Position numbers and translations under genes: made by a program
Notes under the pieces: model-generated
Seen by the model: the letters and a program-made list of their open reading frames with translations, nothing else
Database searches by the model: none
What the model was told of the DNA's origin: nothing
Shown: one piece after another, positions 45,352 through 54,467 of the stretch
How the letters are laid out: each line of letters opens with the position of its first letter
Numbering within the stretch: position 1 is the first letter of the stretch
DNA from: JADJMO01 sp016794445
GTDB lineage: Bacteria > Myxococcota_A > Polyangia > Polyangiales > JADJMO01
Reading direction: 5' to 3'
DNA length: 64,000 bases
Assembly: GCA_016794445.1 (NCBI GenBank)
Contig: JAEUKC010000038.1
Location: 1 to 64,000, forward strand

Positions 45352-46257
45352 ATGCGCATCCCCTCGCTGGTCCTCTGCACGTTCGCCCTCGTCGGCTGCT
45401 CGGACCCGGACCGCACCACGGCTCCCACGGGGGACGCGACCGCGGAGACGGCCGACACCAGCGCGGACACGAGGGACACCGGCACCGACACCGGCGCGGT
45501 CGACAGCGCCAAGGACGCGGTGAGCGAGGCCGAGGCTTGCCCGATCTTCACCACGTCGTGCTCGGGCAAGTGCGTGGAGCTCGCGACCGACGAGGAGAAC
45601 TGCGGCGCCTGCGGCAAGGCCTGCGCCACCGGGGAGACGTGCGCCGCGAGCAGCTGCGGCTGCGGCGCGCTCGGCACCAAGTGCAAGCCCGGCGAGGCGT
45701 GCACCGGCGGCGCGTGCACCTGCAAGGGGGCCGTCTGCGGCGGCACCTGCATCGACACGTCGACCGACCCGGCCAACTGCGGGGGGTGCGGCAGGGCCTG
45801 CGGCGGCACGATCGCGTGCATCGCCGGGGGCTGCGCGACGACCACCGTGCCGTTCCCCAACACCACCTCGACGACCTCGAGCGGCACGCTCGGTGCCGGC
45901 GGCGGAGGCATGTACTTCACCACCGGATCGTTCGTCGAGGAGCGACTCGCCCGCGTGGCGCCCGTCTCCAAGCTCGACCTCGCGATCAAGATGTCCGACG
46001 CGACGAGCGGCTGCGGGCTCTCGGCGACGCACACCTGGGCGGTCAAGGTGAACGGCACCACCGTGGGTAGCTACTCGTGGGTCGGCGGCGCCGGCGGCGC
46101 GAGCAGCGACAAGACCATCAAGCAGACCTACACGTTCGCCTCGATCGCGCCGGTGACGGGGCAGATCACCGTGCGCCTCGAGGCGACCACCACGGTGTGC
46201 AGCGGCGGCGGCTCGTGGAACTGGTACCCGGGCGGCACGGTCACGTTCACCAACTGA
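45352..46257 (+). CDS. Cys-rich lipoprotein
   Basis: 301 residues. The signal peptide ends FALVGC (Cys16), followed by a Thr/Asp-rich linker. Two Cys-rich units of the type ATDEENCGACGKACATGETC and TSTDPANCGGCGRACGG match a repeat frequent in myxobacterial surface proteins. The C-terminal 130 residues are a beta-rich, Thr/Ser/Gly-heavy domain (YFTTGSFVEERLARVAPVSK; WNWYPGGTVTFTN). It is presumably exposed on the cell surface. Confidence 0.8.
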   Translation: MRIPSLVLCTFALVGCSDPDRTTAPTGDATAETADTSADTRDTGTDTGAVDSAKDAVSEAEACPIFTTSCSGKCVELATDEENCGACGKACATGETCAASSCGCGALGTKCKPGEACTGGACTCKGAVCGGTCIDTSTDPANCGGCGRACGGTIACIAGGCATTTVPFPNTTSTTSSGTLGAGGGGMYFTTGSFVEERLARVAPVSKLDLAIKMSDATSGCGLSATHTWAVKVNGTTVGSYSWVGGAGGASSDKTIKQTYTFASIAPVTGQITVRLEATTTVCSGGGSWNWYPGGTVTFTN

Positions 46258-46275
46258 ACTTGGTAGACTCCGAGG

Positions 46276-46848
46276 ATGGCCGTTCGCCGCCCGGGCAGCT
46301 ACGAGGACATCCTCGCGCTCCCCGAGCACCTCGTCGGTGAGTTGATCGACGGCGAGCTGTTCGTCCAATCGCGCCCCGCGGGTCCCCACAGCGAGGCGTC
46401 CTCGGTCCTCGGCATGGACCTCGGCTCTGCCTTCCACCGTGGCCGCGGCGGACCGGGCGGCTGGATCTTCCTCGACGAACCCGAGCTCCACCTCCGGGCA
46501 GACATCCTCGTGCCCGACCTCGCCGCCTGGCGGCGCGAGCGGCTCCCCGAGGTCCCGAGCGCGGCGTTCCTCACGCTCGCCCCGGATTGGGCCTGCGAGG
46601 TCCTGTCGCCCTCGACCGCCCGCAAGGACCGCCAGCGCAAGCTGCCGATCTACGCGCGCGAGGCGGTGCGCCACGTGTGGCTGGTCGACCCGGTCGCGCG
46701 GTTCGTGGAGGTGCTGCGCCTCGAGGGCGCGAGCTACCTGCACGTCGCCGTGTTCGGCGAAGAGGAGCGCGCCCGCATCGAGCCGTTCGACGCCATCGAG
46801 CTCGAGCTCGGCGCGTTGTGGCCGAACGCGAAGGACGACGCGGGTTGA
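46276..46848 (+). CDS. Uma2-family (DUF820) PD-(D/E)XK-like endonuclease
   Basis: 190 residues with the Uma2 signature: GELIDGELFVQSRPAGPHSE, acidic site in ADILVPDLAAWRRERLP, EVLSPSTARKDRQRKLPIYA and VRHVWLVDPVARFVEV. The fold is related to restriction endonucleases, but biological roles of this very common family are not established. The start has GAGG immediately upstream. It lies 36 bases before polA on the same strand; a functional link is not implied. Confidence 0.85.
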   Translation: MAVRRPGSYEDILALPEHLVGELIDGELFVQSRPAGPHSEASSVLGMDLGSAFHRGRGGPGGWIFLDEPELHLRADILVPDLAAWRRERLPEVPSAAFLTLAPDWACEVLSPSTARKDRQRKLPIYAREAVRHVWLVDPVARFVEVLRLEGASYLHVAVFGEEERARIEPFDAIELELGALWPNAKDDAG

Positions 46849-46884
46849 TTGGCGAGCGCCGCGCATCCGCGGTACGGCAGGCCG

Positions 46885-49638
46885 ATGGCCGCGTCGCGCA
46901 AGATCACCGAGACCACCGGGACCCCGCTGCCGACGCCGGGCGACCCGAACGTGTTCTACGTGATCGACCTCTCCGGGTACGTGTTCCGCGCTTACCACGC
47001 GGTCGCGCCGCTCTCGAACCAGAAGGGCGAGCCGACCCACGCCGTCTACGGCACGACCCAGATGATCAACCTGCTCGTGCGCGAGCGGAAGCCCGCCTAC
47101 CTGGCCATCGCGATGGACTCGCGCAAGGGCAGCGCGCGCAAGGAGATCTACGCCGACTACAAGGCCACGCGGCAGGCGCCCCCGCCCGACCTCGCGCAGC
47201 AGATGCTCCGCTGCGAGCAGATCGCCCGCGCCTACGGCATCCCCATCTTCCAGAAGGACGGCATCGAGGCGGACGATCTCATCGCCGCCCTCGCCCTGCG
47301 CCTGCGCACCGCCCACCCCGACCTGAAGGTGGTCGTCGTCTCGAGCGACAAGGACCTGATGCAGCTCGTCGACGACAAGCTCGTCCTCTTCGAGACCATG
47401 CGCAACAAGGTCTACGGGCCGAACGAGGTGCAGGAGAAGTTCGGCGTGCCGCCCTCGAAGGTGCGCGACGTGCTCGCGCTGATGGGCGACTCGAGCGACA
47501 ACATCCCCGGGGCGCCCGGCGTCGGCCCCAAGACCGCGGCCGAGCTCATCGCGCAGTTCGGCGACATCCCCACCCTGTATTCGCGCCTCGAGGAGGTGAA
47601 GCGCCCCAAGCTGCGCGACTCCCTCTACAACGCCAAGGCCGACGTCGAGCTCTCCCAGCGCCTCGTCACCCTCGACACCGACCACGCCCTCGACGTGAAG
47701 CTCGAAGATCTCGCGTGGTCGCCGCCCGACCCGGAGCGCGCCCTGAAGCTGCGCGCGATCTTCACCGAGCTCGAGTTCGGCCGCCTCGCCGACGCGCTCG
47801 AGATCCGCTCCACCGTGGTGCGCGCCACGCGCGCGCTGATGACCAAGGAGGCGCTCGCGGAGTTCGTGGCCGGCGTCGGGCAGGGCCCCCTCGCGGTGCT
47901 GCCGCTCTCCACGGCGCACCGTCCGCACGAGGGCACGCTGATCGGGATCGGTCTCTCCCACCGCGCGGGCGATGGGGTCTACCTGCCGATCGCGCACCGC
48001 TACCTCGGCAACCCCGCGCAGGTGCCCCTCGCCGACGTGCGCGCGATCCTCGGGCCGGTGCTCGCCGATCCGAGCGTGAAGAAGGTGTCGCACGACTGGA
48101 AGCTCGCCTACCAGGCGCTGAAGGCCGCCGGCCTGCCGGCCGCGGGGCTCGCCTTCGACGCGCTGCTCGGCGCCTACCTGCTCGACCCCGAGGTGAAGAA
48201 CGGCCTCGCGGAGCTAGCGCAGTCCGAGCTCGGGGTGACCCTCGAGTCGGAGGACGTGGTCACCCGCAAGGACGTGCAGCGCAAGGGCCAGCGGCTCTCG
48301 TTCGAGGAGGTGCCGATCGAGGACGCCACCCGCTACCAGGGCACCCGCGCCGACGTCGCGCGCGAGCTGTGCGAGCGGCAGGCCGGGCGCGTGACCGGCG
48401 CGAACCTCGACGGGCTCCTCCGCGACCTCGAGCTCCCGCTCACCGAGCAGCTCGCCGAGATGGAGCTCACCGGCGTGAAGGTCGACCTGCGCCGCCTCGC
48501 CCAGATCCAGGAGCAGGTGGCGACCCAGATCCGCAGCATCGAGGAGCGCGCGCGCGAGCTCGTGCGCGCCGCGGGCGGCCCCGCGGACGACTTCAACTGC
48601 GGATCGCCCAAGCAGGTCGAGCACGTGCTGTTCGACGTGCTGCACCTGCCGGTGCTCAAGCGCACCAAGACCTCGCGCTCGACCGACGCCGACGTGCTCG
48701 AGGAGCTCGACGAGAAGCACCCGCTCGCCGGCGTCATCCTCGAGCACCGCGCGCTCCACAAGCTGCAAGGCACCTACCTCGAGGCGCTGCCCCGGCTCGT
48801 GAACCCGAAGACGGGGCGCGTGCACACCACCTACCAGCAGCACGTCGCGGCCACGGGGCGCATCTCCTCGGCGGACCCGAACCTGCAGAACATCCCGATC
48901 CGCACCGAGATCGGCCGCACCATCCGCGCCGCGTTCGTGGCCGAGCCGGGCCACGCCATCCTGAGCTGCGACTACTCGCAGATCGAGCTGCGCATCCTCG
49001 CGCACCTCTCGGGCGACCCGATCCTGATCGAGGCCTTCCGCAAGGGCGAGGACATCCACACCCGCACCGCCCGCGAGCTCTTCATGGACGGCGCCGCTGG
49101 CGAGCCCATCAAGGAGATGCGGCGGCGCGCCAAGGCGGTGAACTTCGGCGTGGTCTACGGGCAGGGCGAGAACGCGCTCGCGAAGAACCTCGGCATCCCG
49201 CGCGAGGAGGCCGCCGAGTTCATCTCGCGGTACTTCCAGCGGTACGAGGGCGTGCGCGCCTTCATGCAGGAGCAGATCGAAGTGGCGCGGCGGGGCGAGG
49301 GCGTGCACACGCTGCTCGGCCGGCGGCGGTTCCTGCCCGACATCCACTCGCCGAACCGCGCCCTCCGCGCGCAGGCCGAGCGCATGGCGCGCAACACGCC
49401 GATCCAGGGCACCGCGGCCGACGTCCTCAAGCTCGCCATGCTCGCCCTCCGCACGCCGCCCGTGGCCGGCGCGCGCATGATCCTCACCGTGCACGACGAG
49501 CTCGTCTTCGAGGTGCCCCTCGGGCGCGAAGAGGAGGCGGCGGCGGTCGTGAAGGAGAAGATGAGCGGCGTGGTCTCGCTCGCGGTGCCGCTCGCGGTCG
49601 ACGCGGGCTGGGGCGCCGACTGGGCGTCCGCAAAGTAG
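46885..49638 (+). CDS. polA: DNA polymerase I with inactive 3'-5' exonuclease domain
   Basis: 917 residues, the normal size. The 5' nuclease (about 20-310; FYVIDLSGYVFRAYHA, GIEADDLIA, GDSSDNIPGAPGVGPKTA) and the polymerase (motif A DYSQIELRILAHLSGD, motif B RRRAKAVNFGVVYG, motif C VHDELVFEV) are intact. In the proofreading domain the DxE motif is absent (LAVLPLSTAHRPHEG), the next Asp position reads HDWKLAYQAL, and the YxxxD motif reads YQGTR. It should therefore lack proofreading, as in Taq polymerase. The ATG at 46885 is chosen; a TTG at 46849 is weaker. Confidence 0.95.
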   Translation: MAASRKITETTGTPLPTPGDPNVFYVIDLSGYVFRAYHAVAPLSNQKGEPTHAVYGTTQMINLLVRERKPAYLAIAMDSRKGSARKEIYADYKATRQAPPPDLAQQMLRCEQIARAYGIPIFQKDGIEADDLIAALALRLRTAHPDLKVVVVSSDKDLMQLVDDKLVLFETMRNKVYGPNEVQEKFGVPPSKVRDVLALMGDSSDNIPGAPGVGPKTAAELIAQFGDIPTLYSRLEEVKRPKLRDSLYNAKADVELSQRLVTLDTDHALDVKLEDLAWSPPDPERALKLRAIFTELEFGRLADALEIRSTVVRATRALMTKEALAEFVAGVGQGPLAVLPLSTAHRPHEGTLIGIGLSHRAGDGVYLPIAHRYLGNPAQVPLADVRAILGPVLADPSVKKVSHDWKLAYQALKAAGLPAAGLAFDALLGAYLLDPEVKNGLAELAQSELGVTLESEDVVTRKDVQRKGQRLSFEEVPIEDATRYQGTRADVARELCERQAGRVTGANLDGLLRDLELPLTEQLAEMELTGVKVDLRRLAQIQEQVATQIRSIEERARELVRAAGGPADDFNCGSPKQVEHVLFDVLHLPVLKRTKTSRSTDADVLEELDEKHPLAGVILEHRALHKLQGTYLEALPRLVNPKTGRVHTTYQQHVAATGRISSADPNLQNIPIRTEIGRTIRAAFVAEPGHAILSCDYSQIELRILAHLSGDPILIEAFRKGEDIHTRTARELFMDGAAGEPIKEMRRRAKAVNFGVVYGQGENALAKNLGIPREEAAEFISRYFQRYEGVRAFMQEQIEVARRGEGVHTLLGRRRFLPDIHSPNRALRAQAERMARNTPIQGTAADVLKLAMLALRTPPVAGARMILTVHDELVFEVPLGREEEAAAVVKEKMSGVVSLAVPLAVDAGWGADWASAK

Positions 49639-49655
49639 CGCTCATTCGGAGCGGA

Positions 49656-49675
49656 GGACCGGACGGGGACGGTCC
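49656..49675 (+). terminator. Possible hairpin after polA
   Basis: GGACCG, 8 bases, CGGTCC, starting 18 bases after the polA stop. A 6-bp GC-only stem without a following T-run, so a weak terminator at best. Confidence 0.3.
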
Positions 49676-49776
49676 GGGACAAAGCCAGTTGGAAATTTCC
49701 GGTGACGGGGATCCGATGGTGCCTCCAAGTGGTGGGCAGACCGGATGCCGCCCGTCGTGGCGGCGAGGAGGTTTCC

Positions 49777-51933
49777 ATGCGTCGCCCTGCCCTCCTCCGC
49801 GCCTTGCGCGGGGGCTCGCTGCTCGTGTCTCTCGCGGCCCCCGCGTGCCTCGATCGCCCCGTCGTGGGGATCGTGCCGTCGTCCAGCACCATCACCGTCA
49901 CTCCACTGGTCGTGAACCGGCCGGACAAGATCGATCTCCTGTTCGTCGTCGACAACTCCTCGTCCATGAAGGACAAGCAGTCGGAGCTCGGGCGGCGCGT
50001 CCCCGCGTTGATCGACGCCTTCACGCGGCCCGGCGGCGCGCACCCGATCGCGGACGTCCACGTCGGCGTGATCACGACGTCGCTCGGGTCGTTCGGGACC
50101 ACGCAGTGCAAGTCGGGCAAGGGCCCACTGGACGATCAGGCGCACCTGATGCCGCGGCCCGATCACCCGGCCGGGGGCACCGGGTATCGCTTCAACCGCG
50201 CCACGGGCGAGCCGGTCGCGCTCACCTGCCCGGACCCACAGCCCGGCAAGGCGATCTCGTGGACGCGCGACGCCGGCAAGGGCGCGCGGTTCAGCGGGGA
50301 CGCGGGCGCAGAGGCGCTGCAGGCCGCTGCCTCGTGCGCGGTCGAGTCCGCGGGGCAGGATGGCTGCGGCTACGAGCAGACGTGGGAAGCGGTGTATCGA
50401 TTCCTCGCCGACCCGGCGCCCGCGAAGACGATCGGCCCCTCGTGCGACGCAGGGGGCACGTGCAGCGGGGGGAGCACCAAGTCCGAAGCGCTCGATACCG
50501 AGCTCCTCGCCCAGCGCGCGGAGTTCCTGCGCAAGGACTCCCTGCTCGCGGTCGTCGTGCTCACCGACGAGAACGACTTCTCGGTCCGCGACGACGCTGG
50601 GTACTGGAAGATCTTCGCCTACAACCCGGGCAGCGCACCGCCCGGCAGCGCGGGGTGCGCGAACGTCCCCGATGACTTCGAGGTCCGCTCGGACGCCGAT
50701 TTCAAGACGCTGGCGGACACCTATCGGTGCACGTCGTGCTTCCTCGACGGCACCCAGGCTCACTGCAAGACGAGGTGGGCCCGCGCCGACGGGGATGCCG
50801 ACTCGCTCGACGCCCGTCACTGGAACCAGGTGCAGCGGTTCGGGTACGACTTCCTCTTCGCGCGGAGCCGCTACGTCGACGCCTTCTCGGCGCGCAAGGG
50901 CAACCGGCTCTTCGAGACGCGTAGCCCCGACCAGCTGGTGGTCGCCGGGATCGTCGGCGTCCCCTCGTTCCTCGTGGCCGACGCGAGCGGTAGACCCAAG
51001 GCGCTCGACGCTGCCGCTTGGAAGAAGCTCGTCTCGCCGGTCCTCACCGAGCGCGACCCGCACATGATCGAGTCGCTCGCTCCGCGCCCGGGCTTGGTGC
51101 GCTACGCCGGCGATCGCAAGATCGATCCCGTCCACGGCGGCGAGCACGCGGCTCGTCCGGACGATCTGCAATGGGCCTGCCTCGCCCCCCGCGACAAGGA
51201 CGCCCCCGCCGTGTCCTGCTCCGGCGACAGCCCCACCTGCACCGGCGGATTGCAGACCCACTTCCGCGCCTACCCGGGCGTGCGGCACCTGCGCATCCTG
51301 CAGAGCCTCGGTGAGAACGCCGTCGTCGCGTCGATCTGCAGCGCCTCGTACGCGCCGGTCGTCGACGGCATCGTCGAGAAGATCCAGGGTGCGCTCGACC
51401 ACCAGTGCGTGCGCAACGAGATGACCGCGGACGAGACGGGCGCGGTGACCTGCGCGATCTTCGAGTCGTTCGCCGACGACAAGGCCGCGCGCTGCGAGGA
51501 CCTCGGGCCGGGCTACTGCACGCCGGGGTCGGCCGCGTGCCGCGCGGAGGACTCGTGGCTCCCGCCGCTCGATCCGGACAAGATGGCCGCGCTGCTCACC
51601 CTCGGCGTCCGCGCGAAGGACGCGAGCGGAGCGATCGTCACCGAGGACGCGACCGCGTTCGCCGAGGGGAACAGGGTGCTCGTCACGGGCAAGGACGGGC
51701 AGCGCCACCTCGTCTGCGAGGTCCGCCAGCTGACGGCCGACCGCGTCGGCGCCGCGGCCGCCGCTTCCTGCCGCGATGACCTCTCCTGGAGCAAGGAGAG
51801 CGGGTTCTGCTACTCCACCTCACCTGCAGTCGTGGGCTCCTGCAAGGCCACCGGGGCCGCAGGGACGGTGCGCTTCGTCGGCGGGGCCGAGCCCCACACC
51901 GGGTCGCAGGTCTTCACGATGTGCCGGCGCTGA
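49777..51933 (+). CDS. VWA-like lipoprotein, tandem paralogue 1
   Basis: 718 residues; GAGGAGG lies upstream of the ATG at 49777. The signal peptide has lipobox Cys24 (SLAAPAC), then RPDKIDLLFVVDNSSSM with the metal-site DxSxS (D59, S61, S63) of a von Willebrand A domain. Further shared blocks are DVHVGVITTSLGSFG, CGYEQTWEAVYRFL, LTDENDFSVRDD and GYCTPGSAACR with many Cys. Two paralogues follow directly. Surface-exposed metal-dependent adhesion is inferred from the VWA site only. Confidence 0.8.
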   Translation: MRRPALLRALRGGSLLVSLAAPACLDRPVVGIVPSSSTITVTPLVVNRPDKIDLLFVVDNSSSMKDKQSELGRRVPALIDAFTRPGGAHPIADVHVGVITTSLGSFGTTQCKSGKGPLDDQAHLMPRPDHPAGGTGYRFNRATGEPVALTCPDPQPGKAISWTRDAGKGARFSGDAGAEALQAAASCAVESAGQDGCGYEQTWEAVYRFLADPAPAKTIGPSCDAGGTCSGGSTKSEALDTELLAQRAEFLRKDSLLAVVVLTDENDFSVRDDAGYWKIFAYNPGSAPPGSAGCANVPDDFEVRSDADFKTLADTYRCTSCFLDGTQAHCKTRWARADGDADSLDARHWNQVQRFGYDFLFARSRYVDAFSARKGNRLFETRSPDQLVVAGIVGVPSFLVADASGRPKALDAAAWKKLVSPVLTERDPHMIESLAPRPGLVRYAGDRKIDPVHGGEHAARPDDLQWACLAPRDKDAPAVSCSGDSPTCTGGLQTHFRAYPGVRHLRILQSLGENAVVASICSASYAPVVDGIVEKIQGALDHQCVRNEMTADETGAVTCAIFESFADDKAARCEDLGPGYCTPGSAACRAEDSWLPPLDPDKMAALLTLGVRAKDASGAIVTEDATAFAEGNRVLVTGKDGQRHLVCEVRQLTADRVGAAAAASCRDDLSWSKESGFCYSTSPAVVGSCKATGAAGTVRFVGGAEPHTGSQVFTMCRR

Positions 51934-52031
51934 CGTAGCCGTTGGCGAGGTCGGGAGGGGGGAGCCAACGCGGTTGGCACCCCCTTCTTCGTTTCTGGGC
52001 ATCGGTCGCCCCCCACAGGGCTCTTGCGGGT

Positions 52032-52047
52032 TGGCACGTGATTGGCT
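52032..52047 (+). promoter_or_regulatory. Candidate sigma-54 promoter
   Basis: TGGCACGTGATTGGCT matches the sigma-54 consensus with GG (-24) at 52033 and GC (-12) at 52045, exactly ten bases between. The predicted start is near 52058, leaving only about 3 bases before the ATG at 52061, so either the mRNA is nearly leaderless or the match is chance. Confidence 0.35.
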
Positions 52048-52060
52048 TAGCTATCCGGCC

Positions 52061-54364
52061 ATGGAGCATCGCCCCCGCCACCTCTTCGGCGCCGCGTTCA
52101 CCCTCGCGGCCTCGGTCCTCTTCTGCGGCCCGACCGCCTGTCTCGACCGCCCGGTCGTGCCGATCAAGCCGAGCAGCGGCGGCATCACGATCACCAAGAT
52201 CCGCGTGACCCGCGTCGACAAGGTCGATCTCCTCATCGTCGTCGACAACTCGCTGTCGATGGCCGACAAGCAGTCCGAGCTCGGCAAGCGCATGCCGGAG
52301 CTGATCTCCAAGCTGACCGACGACACGCCCGATCCCAAGACGGGCAAGCCGGCGAACGCGGCCGACATCCACGTCGGCGTCATCACCTCCTCGCTCGGCT
52401 CGCACGGCTCGAGCGCGTGCGCGCCCTCGCTCACCAACAAGGCCAACGACGACCGCGGTCACCTCCTCCCGCGCGCGGGAGAGGGCGGCGGCTCGGGCTG
52501 GGTGGTGACCACGCCGACCGCTGCGCCGACGTCCGCGCCGTGCCCCGGCCCCGTCGAGGCCTCCCCGCTCACCTGGGTCTTCGACCCGGCGCGCGACCCC
52601 GCGGCGAAGTTCAAGGGCAAGGACGGCGGCCTCACGCTCCAGACGGCCACCTCCTGCGTCGTGCAGTCCGCCGACCAGGTCGGCTGCGGCTACGAGGAGA
52701 CGTGGGAAGCGATGTACCACTTCCTCATCGATCCCGCCCCGTACGCGAAGGCCGAGGTCAAGTGCACGTTCGGCGTCAGCGGCGACGCCTGCGGCAACAA
52801 CGACATCGTCGTCGAGGGCAAGGACGAAGAGCTCCTCGCGCAGCGCGCAGCCTTCCTCCGCCCCGACTCGCTGGTCGCGGTCATCTTCCTCTCCGACGAG
52901 AACGACTTCTCCCTCCGCCCCGCCGGCAAGAACTGGCTCCCCTGGGCCTACGGCGCCGGCGCCATGCAGCGTGGCTGGGAAGCGTGCGACGGCGTGCCCG
53001 ACGACCTCGAGCCGGACAGCTCGGGTGAGCTCACCGCCAAGGGCTGCTTCTCCTGCTTCCAGGACAACAAGAACGCGAACTGCACCAAGGCCTGGGCCAA
53101 GGACAAGCTGAACAACGACCCCGATGGTCGCAACCTCCGCGGCTTCCACCAGGTCCAGCGCTTCGGCTTCAACTTCCTCTGGAGCCGCAACCGCTACGTC
53201 GACGGGCTCAAGAACGCGACCGTCCCGGGCTCCGACGGCAAGCTCGCCCCCAACCCGCTCTTCTCGGGCGGCTTCCGCGACTCGAGCCTCGTGATCGTCG
53301 CCGGCATCGTCGGCGTCCCCAAGATCCTCGTGCAGGACGGCGACGGCGCGACCGCGAAGCCGAAGACCCTCACCGCCGCCGACTGGGAGAAGATCATCAG
53401 CCCGGACCTCGCCAAGCGCGACCCGCACATGGTCGAGTCGATCGCGCCGCGCACCGGCGTGCCCCGGTTCGCCGGCGACCGCACCATCGACCTCGTCAAC
53501 GGCGGCGACCGCGACGTGCCCGACGGTGACGACCTCCAGTACGCCTGCATCTCGCCCCGCGTGGCGGGTGCGTCGGGCGCCTCGGACTGCGAGAGCCTCG
53601 GCACCGACGCGGCCAAGAAGAACCCGCTCTGCGACTCGTCGACCAAGCAGAGCTACTACAAGGCCTACCCCGGCCTCCGCCACCTCCGCATGATCGAGCG
53701 CCTCGGCGCCAGCGGCTTCGTCGCCTCGATCTGCAACGAGACCTTCTCGCCGGCGGTCCAGGGCATCGTGGACAAGCTCCGCGCCGCGCTGAACAACCAG
53801 TGCATCCGCCAGATCCTCCCGCAGGACGAGGCGACCGGCAACGTGGGTTGCAACATCGTCGAGGTCTTCAAGGAGGGCACGTTCGCGGGCAAGAGCTGCG
53901 AGACCCTCACGGGTGCGGGCGCCGGCACCGGCTACTGCACGCCGGGCAGCGCCCCGTGCCGCAAGGACGGCGACGCGAACTTCCCGCCCGTCGACAAGGC
54001 CGCGGCGGCCCTGCAGCTCAACCTCAAGATCACCGTGGTCGGCTCCGACGGCACCGGCAAGGTCGAGGACGTCCAGGCGAAGGTCGACGCCGACGGCAAC
54101 ATCATCGCCGAAGGCTCCGACAATCGTAAGCACCTGGTCTGCGAGCACCGTCAGCTCGCCGGTGGTCGCGTCGACGCCGCCGTCACCAAGTCCTGCCTCG
54201 AGGACCCGGCCTTCAAGCTGACCTCGGGCGGTGGCTTCTGCTACTCCACGGTCCCCGCGGTCGTGGGCGAGTGCACCAAGCAGGGCGCGGCCTCCACGAT
54301 CCGCTTCCTCGGCGACTCCGAGCCGAAGAACGGCAGCGAGGTCTTCACGGTCTGCGTGAAGTGA
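52061..54364 (+). CDS. VWA-like lipoprotein, tandem paralogue 2
   Basis: 767 residues, the longest of the three. Lipobox Cys27 (FCGPTAC) is followed by RPVVPIKPSS, nearly identical to paralogue 1, and VDLLIVVDNSLSM (D62, S64, S66). The shared blocks DIHVGVITSSLGSHG, CGYEETWEAMYHFLIDPAPY, LSDENDFSLRPAGKNWLPW, CFSCFQDNKNANC and GYCTPGSAPCRKDG run in the same order. Codon bias is the strongest of the trio, suggesting good expression. A two-hairpin terminator region follows. Confidence 0.82.
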   Translation: MEHRPRHLFGAAFTLAASVLFCGPTACLDRPVVPIKPSSGGITITKIRVTRVDKVDLLIVVDNSLSMADKQSELGKRMPELISKLTDDTPDPKTGKPANAADIHVGVITSSLGSHGSSACAPSLTNKANDDRGHLLPRAGEGGGSGWVVTTPTAAPTSAPCPGPVEASPLTWVFDPARDPAAKFKGKDGGLTLQTATSCVVQSADQVGCGYEETWEAMYHFLIDPAPYAKAEVKCTFGVSGDACGNNDIVVEGKDEELLAQRAAFLRPDSLVAVIFLSDENDFSLRPAGKNWLPWAYGAGAMQRGWEACDGVPDDLEPDSSGELTAKGCFSCFQDNKNANCTKAWAKDKLNNDPDGRNLRGFHQVQRFGFNFLWSRNRYVDGLKNATVPGSDGKLAPNPLFSGGFRDSSLVIVAGIVGVPKILVQDGDGATAKPKTLTAADWEKIISPDLAKRDPHMVESIAPRTGVPRFAGDRTIDLVNGGDRDVPDGDDLQYACISPRVAGASGASDCESLGTDAAKKNPLCDSSTKQSYYKAYPGLRHLRMIERLGASGFVASICNETFSPAVQGIVDKLRAALNNQCIRQILPQDEATGNVGCNIVEVFKEGTFAGKSCETLTGAGAGTGYCTPGSAPCRKDGDANFPPVDKAAAALQLNLKITVVGSDGTGKVEDVQAKVDADGNIIAEGSDNRKHLVCEHRQLAGGRVDAAVTKSCLEDPAFKLTSGGGFCYSTVPAVVGECTKQGAASTIRFLGDSEPKNGSEVFTVCVK

Positions 54365-54371
54365 CGACCCG

Positions 54372-54389
54372 GTAGGCGTCTGCGCCTAC
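54372..54389 (+). terminator. Hairpin downstream of paralogue 2
   Basis: GTAGGCG, loop TCTG, CGCCTAC: a perfect 7-bp stem with a tetraloop 7 bases after the stop codon. No T-run follows it directly; it may help the stronger hairpin 10 bases further on. Confidence 0.45.
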
Positions 54390-54399
54390 TCGGTTGTGT

Positions 54400-54434
54400 G
54401 CGGGCGTCGCGAAAGCGGCGCCCGCGCTGCTTTT
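54400..54434 (+). terminator. Intrinsic terminator with GAAA tetraloop
   Basis: An 11-bp GC-rich stem (54400-54410 with 54415-54425, one T-G wobble) is closed by a GAAA tetraloop and followed by GCTGCTTTT. It separates paralogues 2 and 3. Confidence 0.65.
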
Positions 54435-54467
54435 GTCGCTGGCCTGCGCGTTGCTGAGTGCGGGTGC

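Noticed and set aside
44761..48093. An 1110-codon open frame on the minus strand
   Set aside because: Antisense shadow of the thioesterase, Cys-rich lipoprotein, Uma2 gene and polA; no domain or start signal.
46587..50675. A 1362-codon plus-strand frame across polA and VWA-like paralogue 1
   Set aside because: Out of frame with motifs of both genes and Arg/Ala/Pro-rich; GC-bias shadow.
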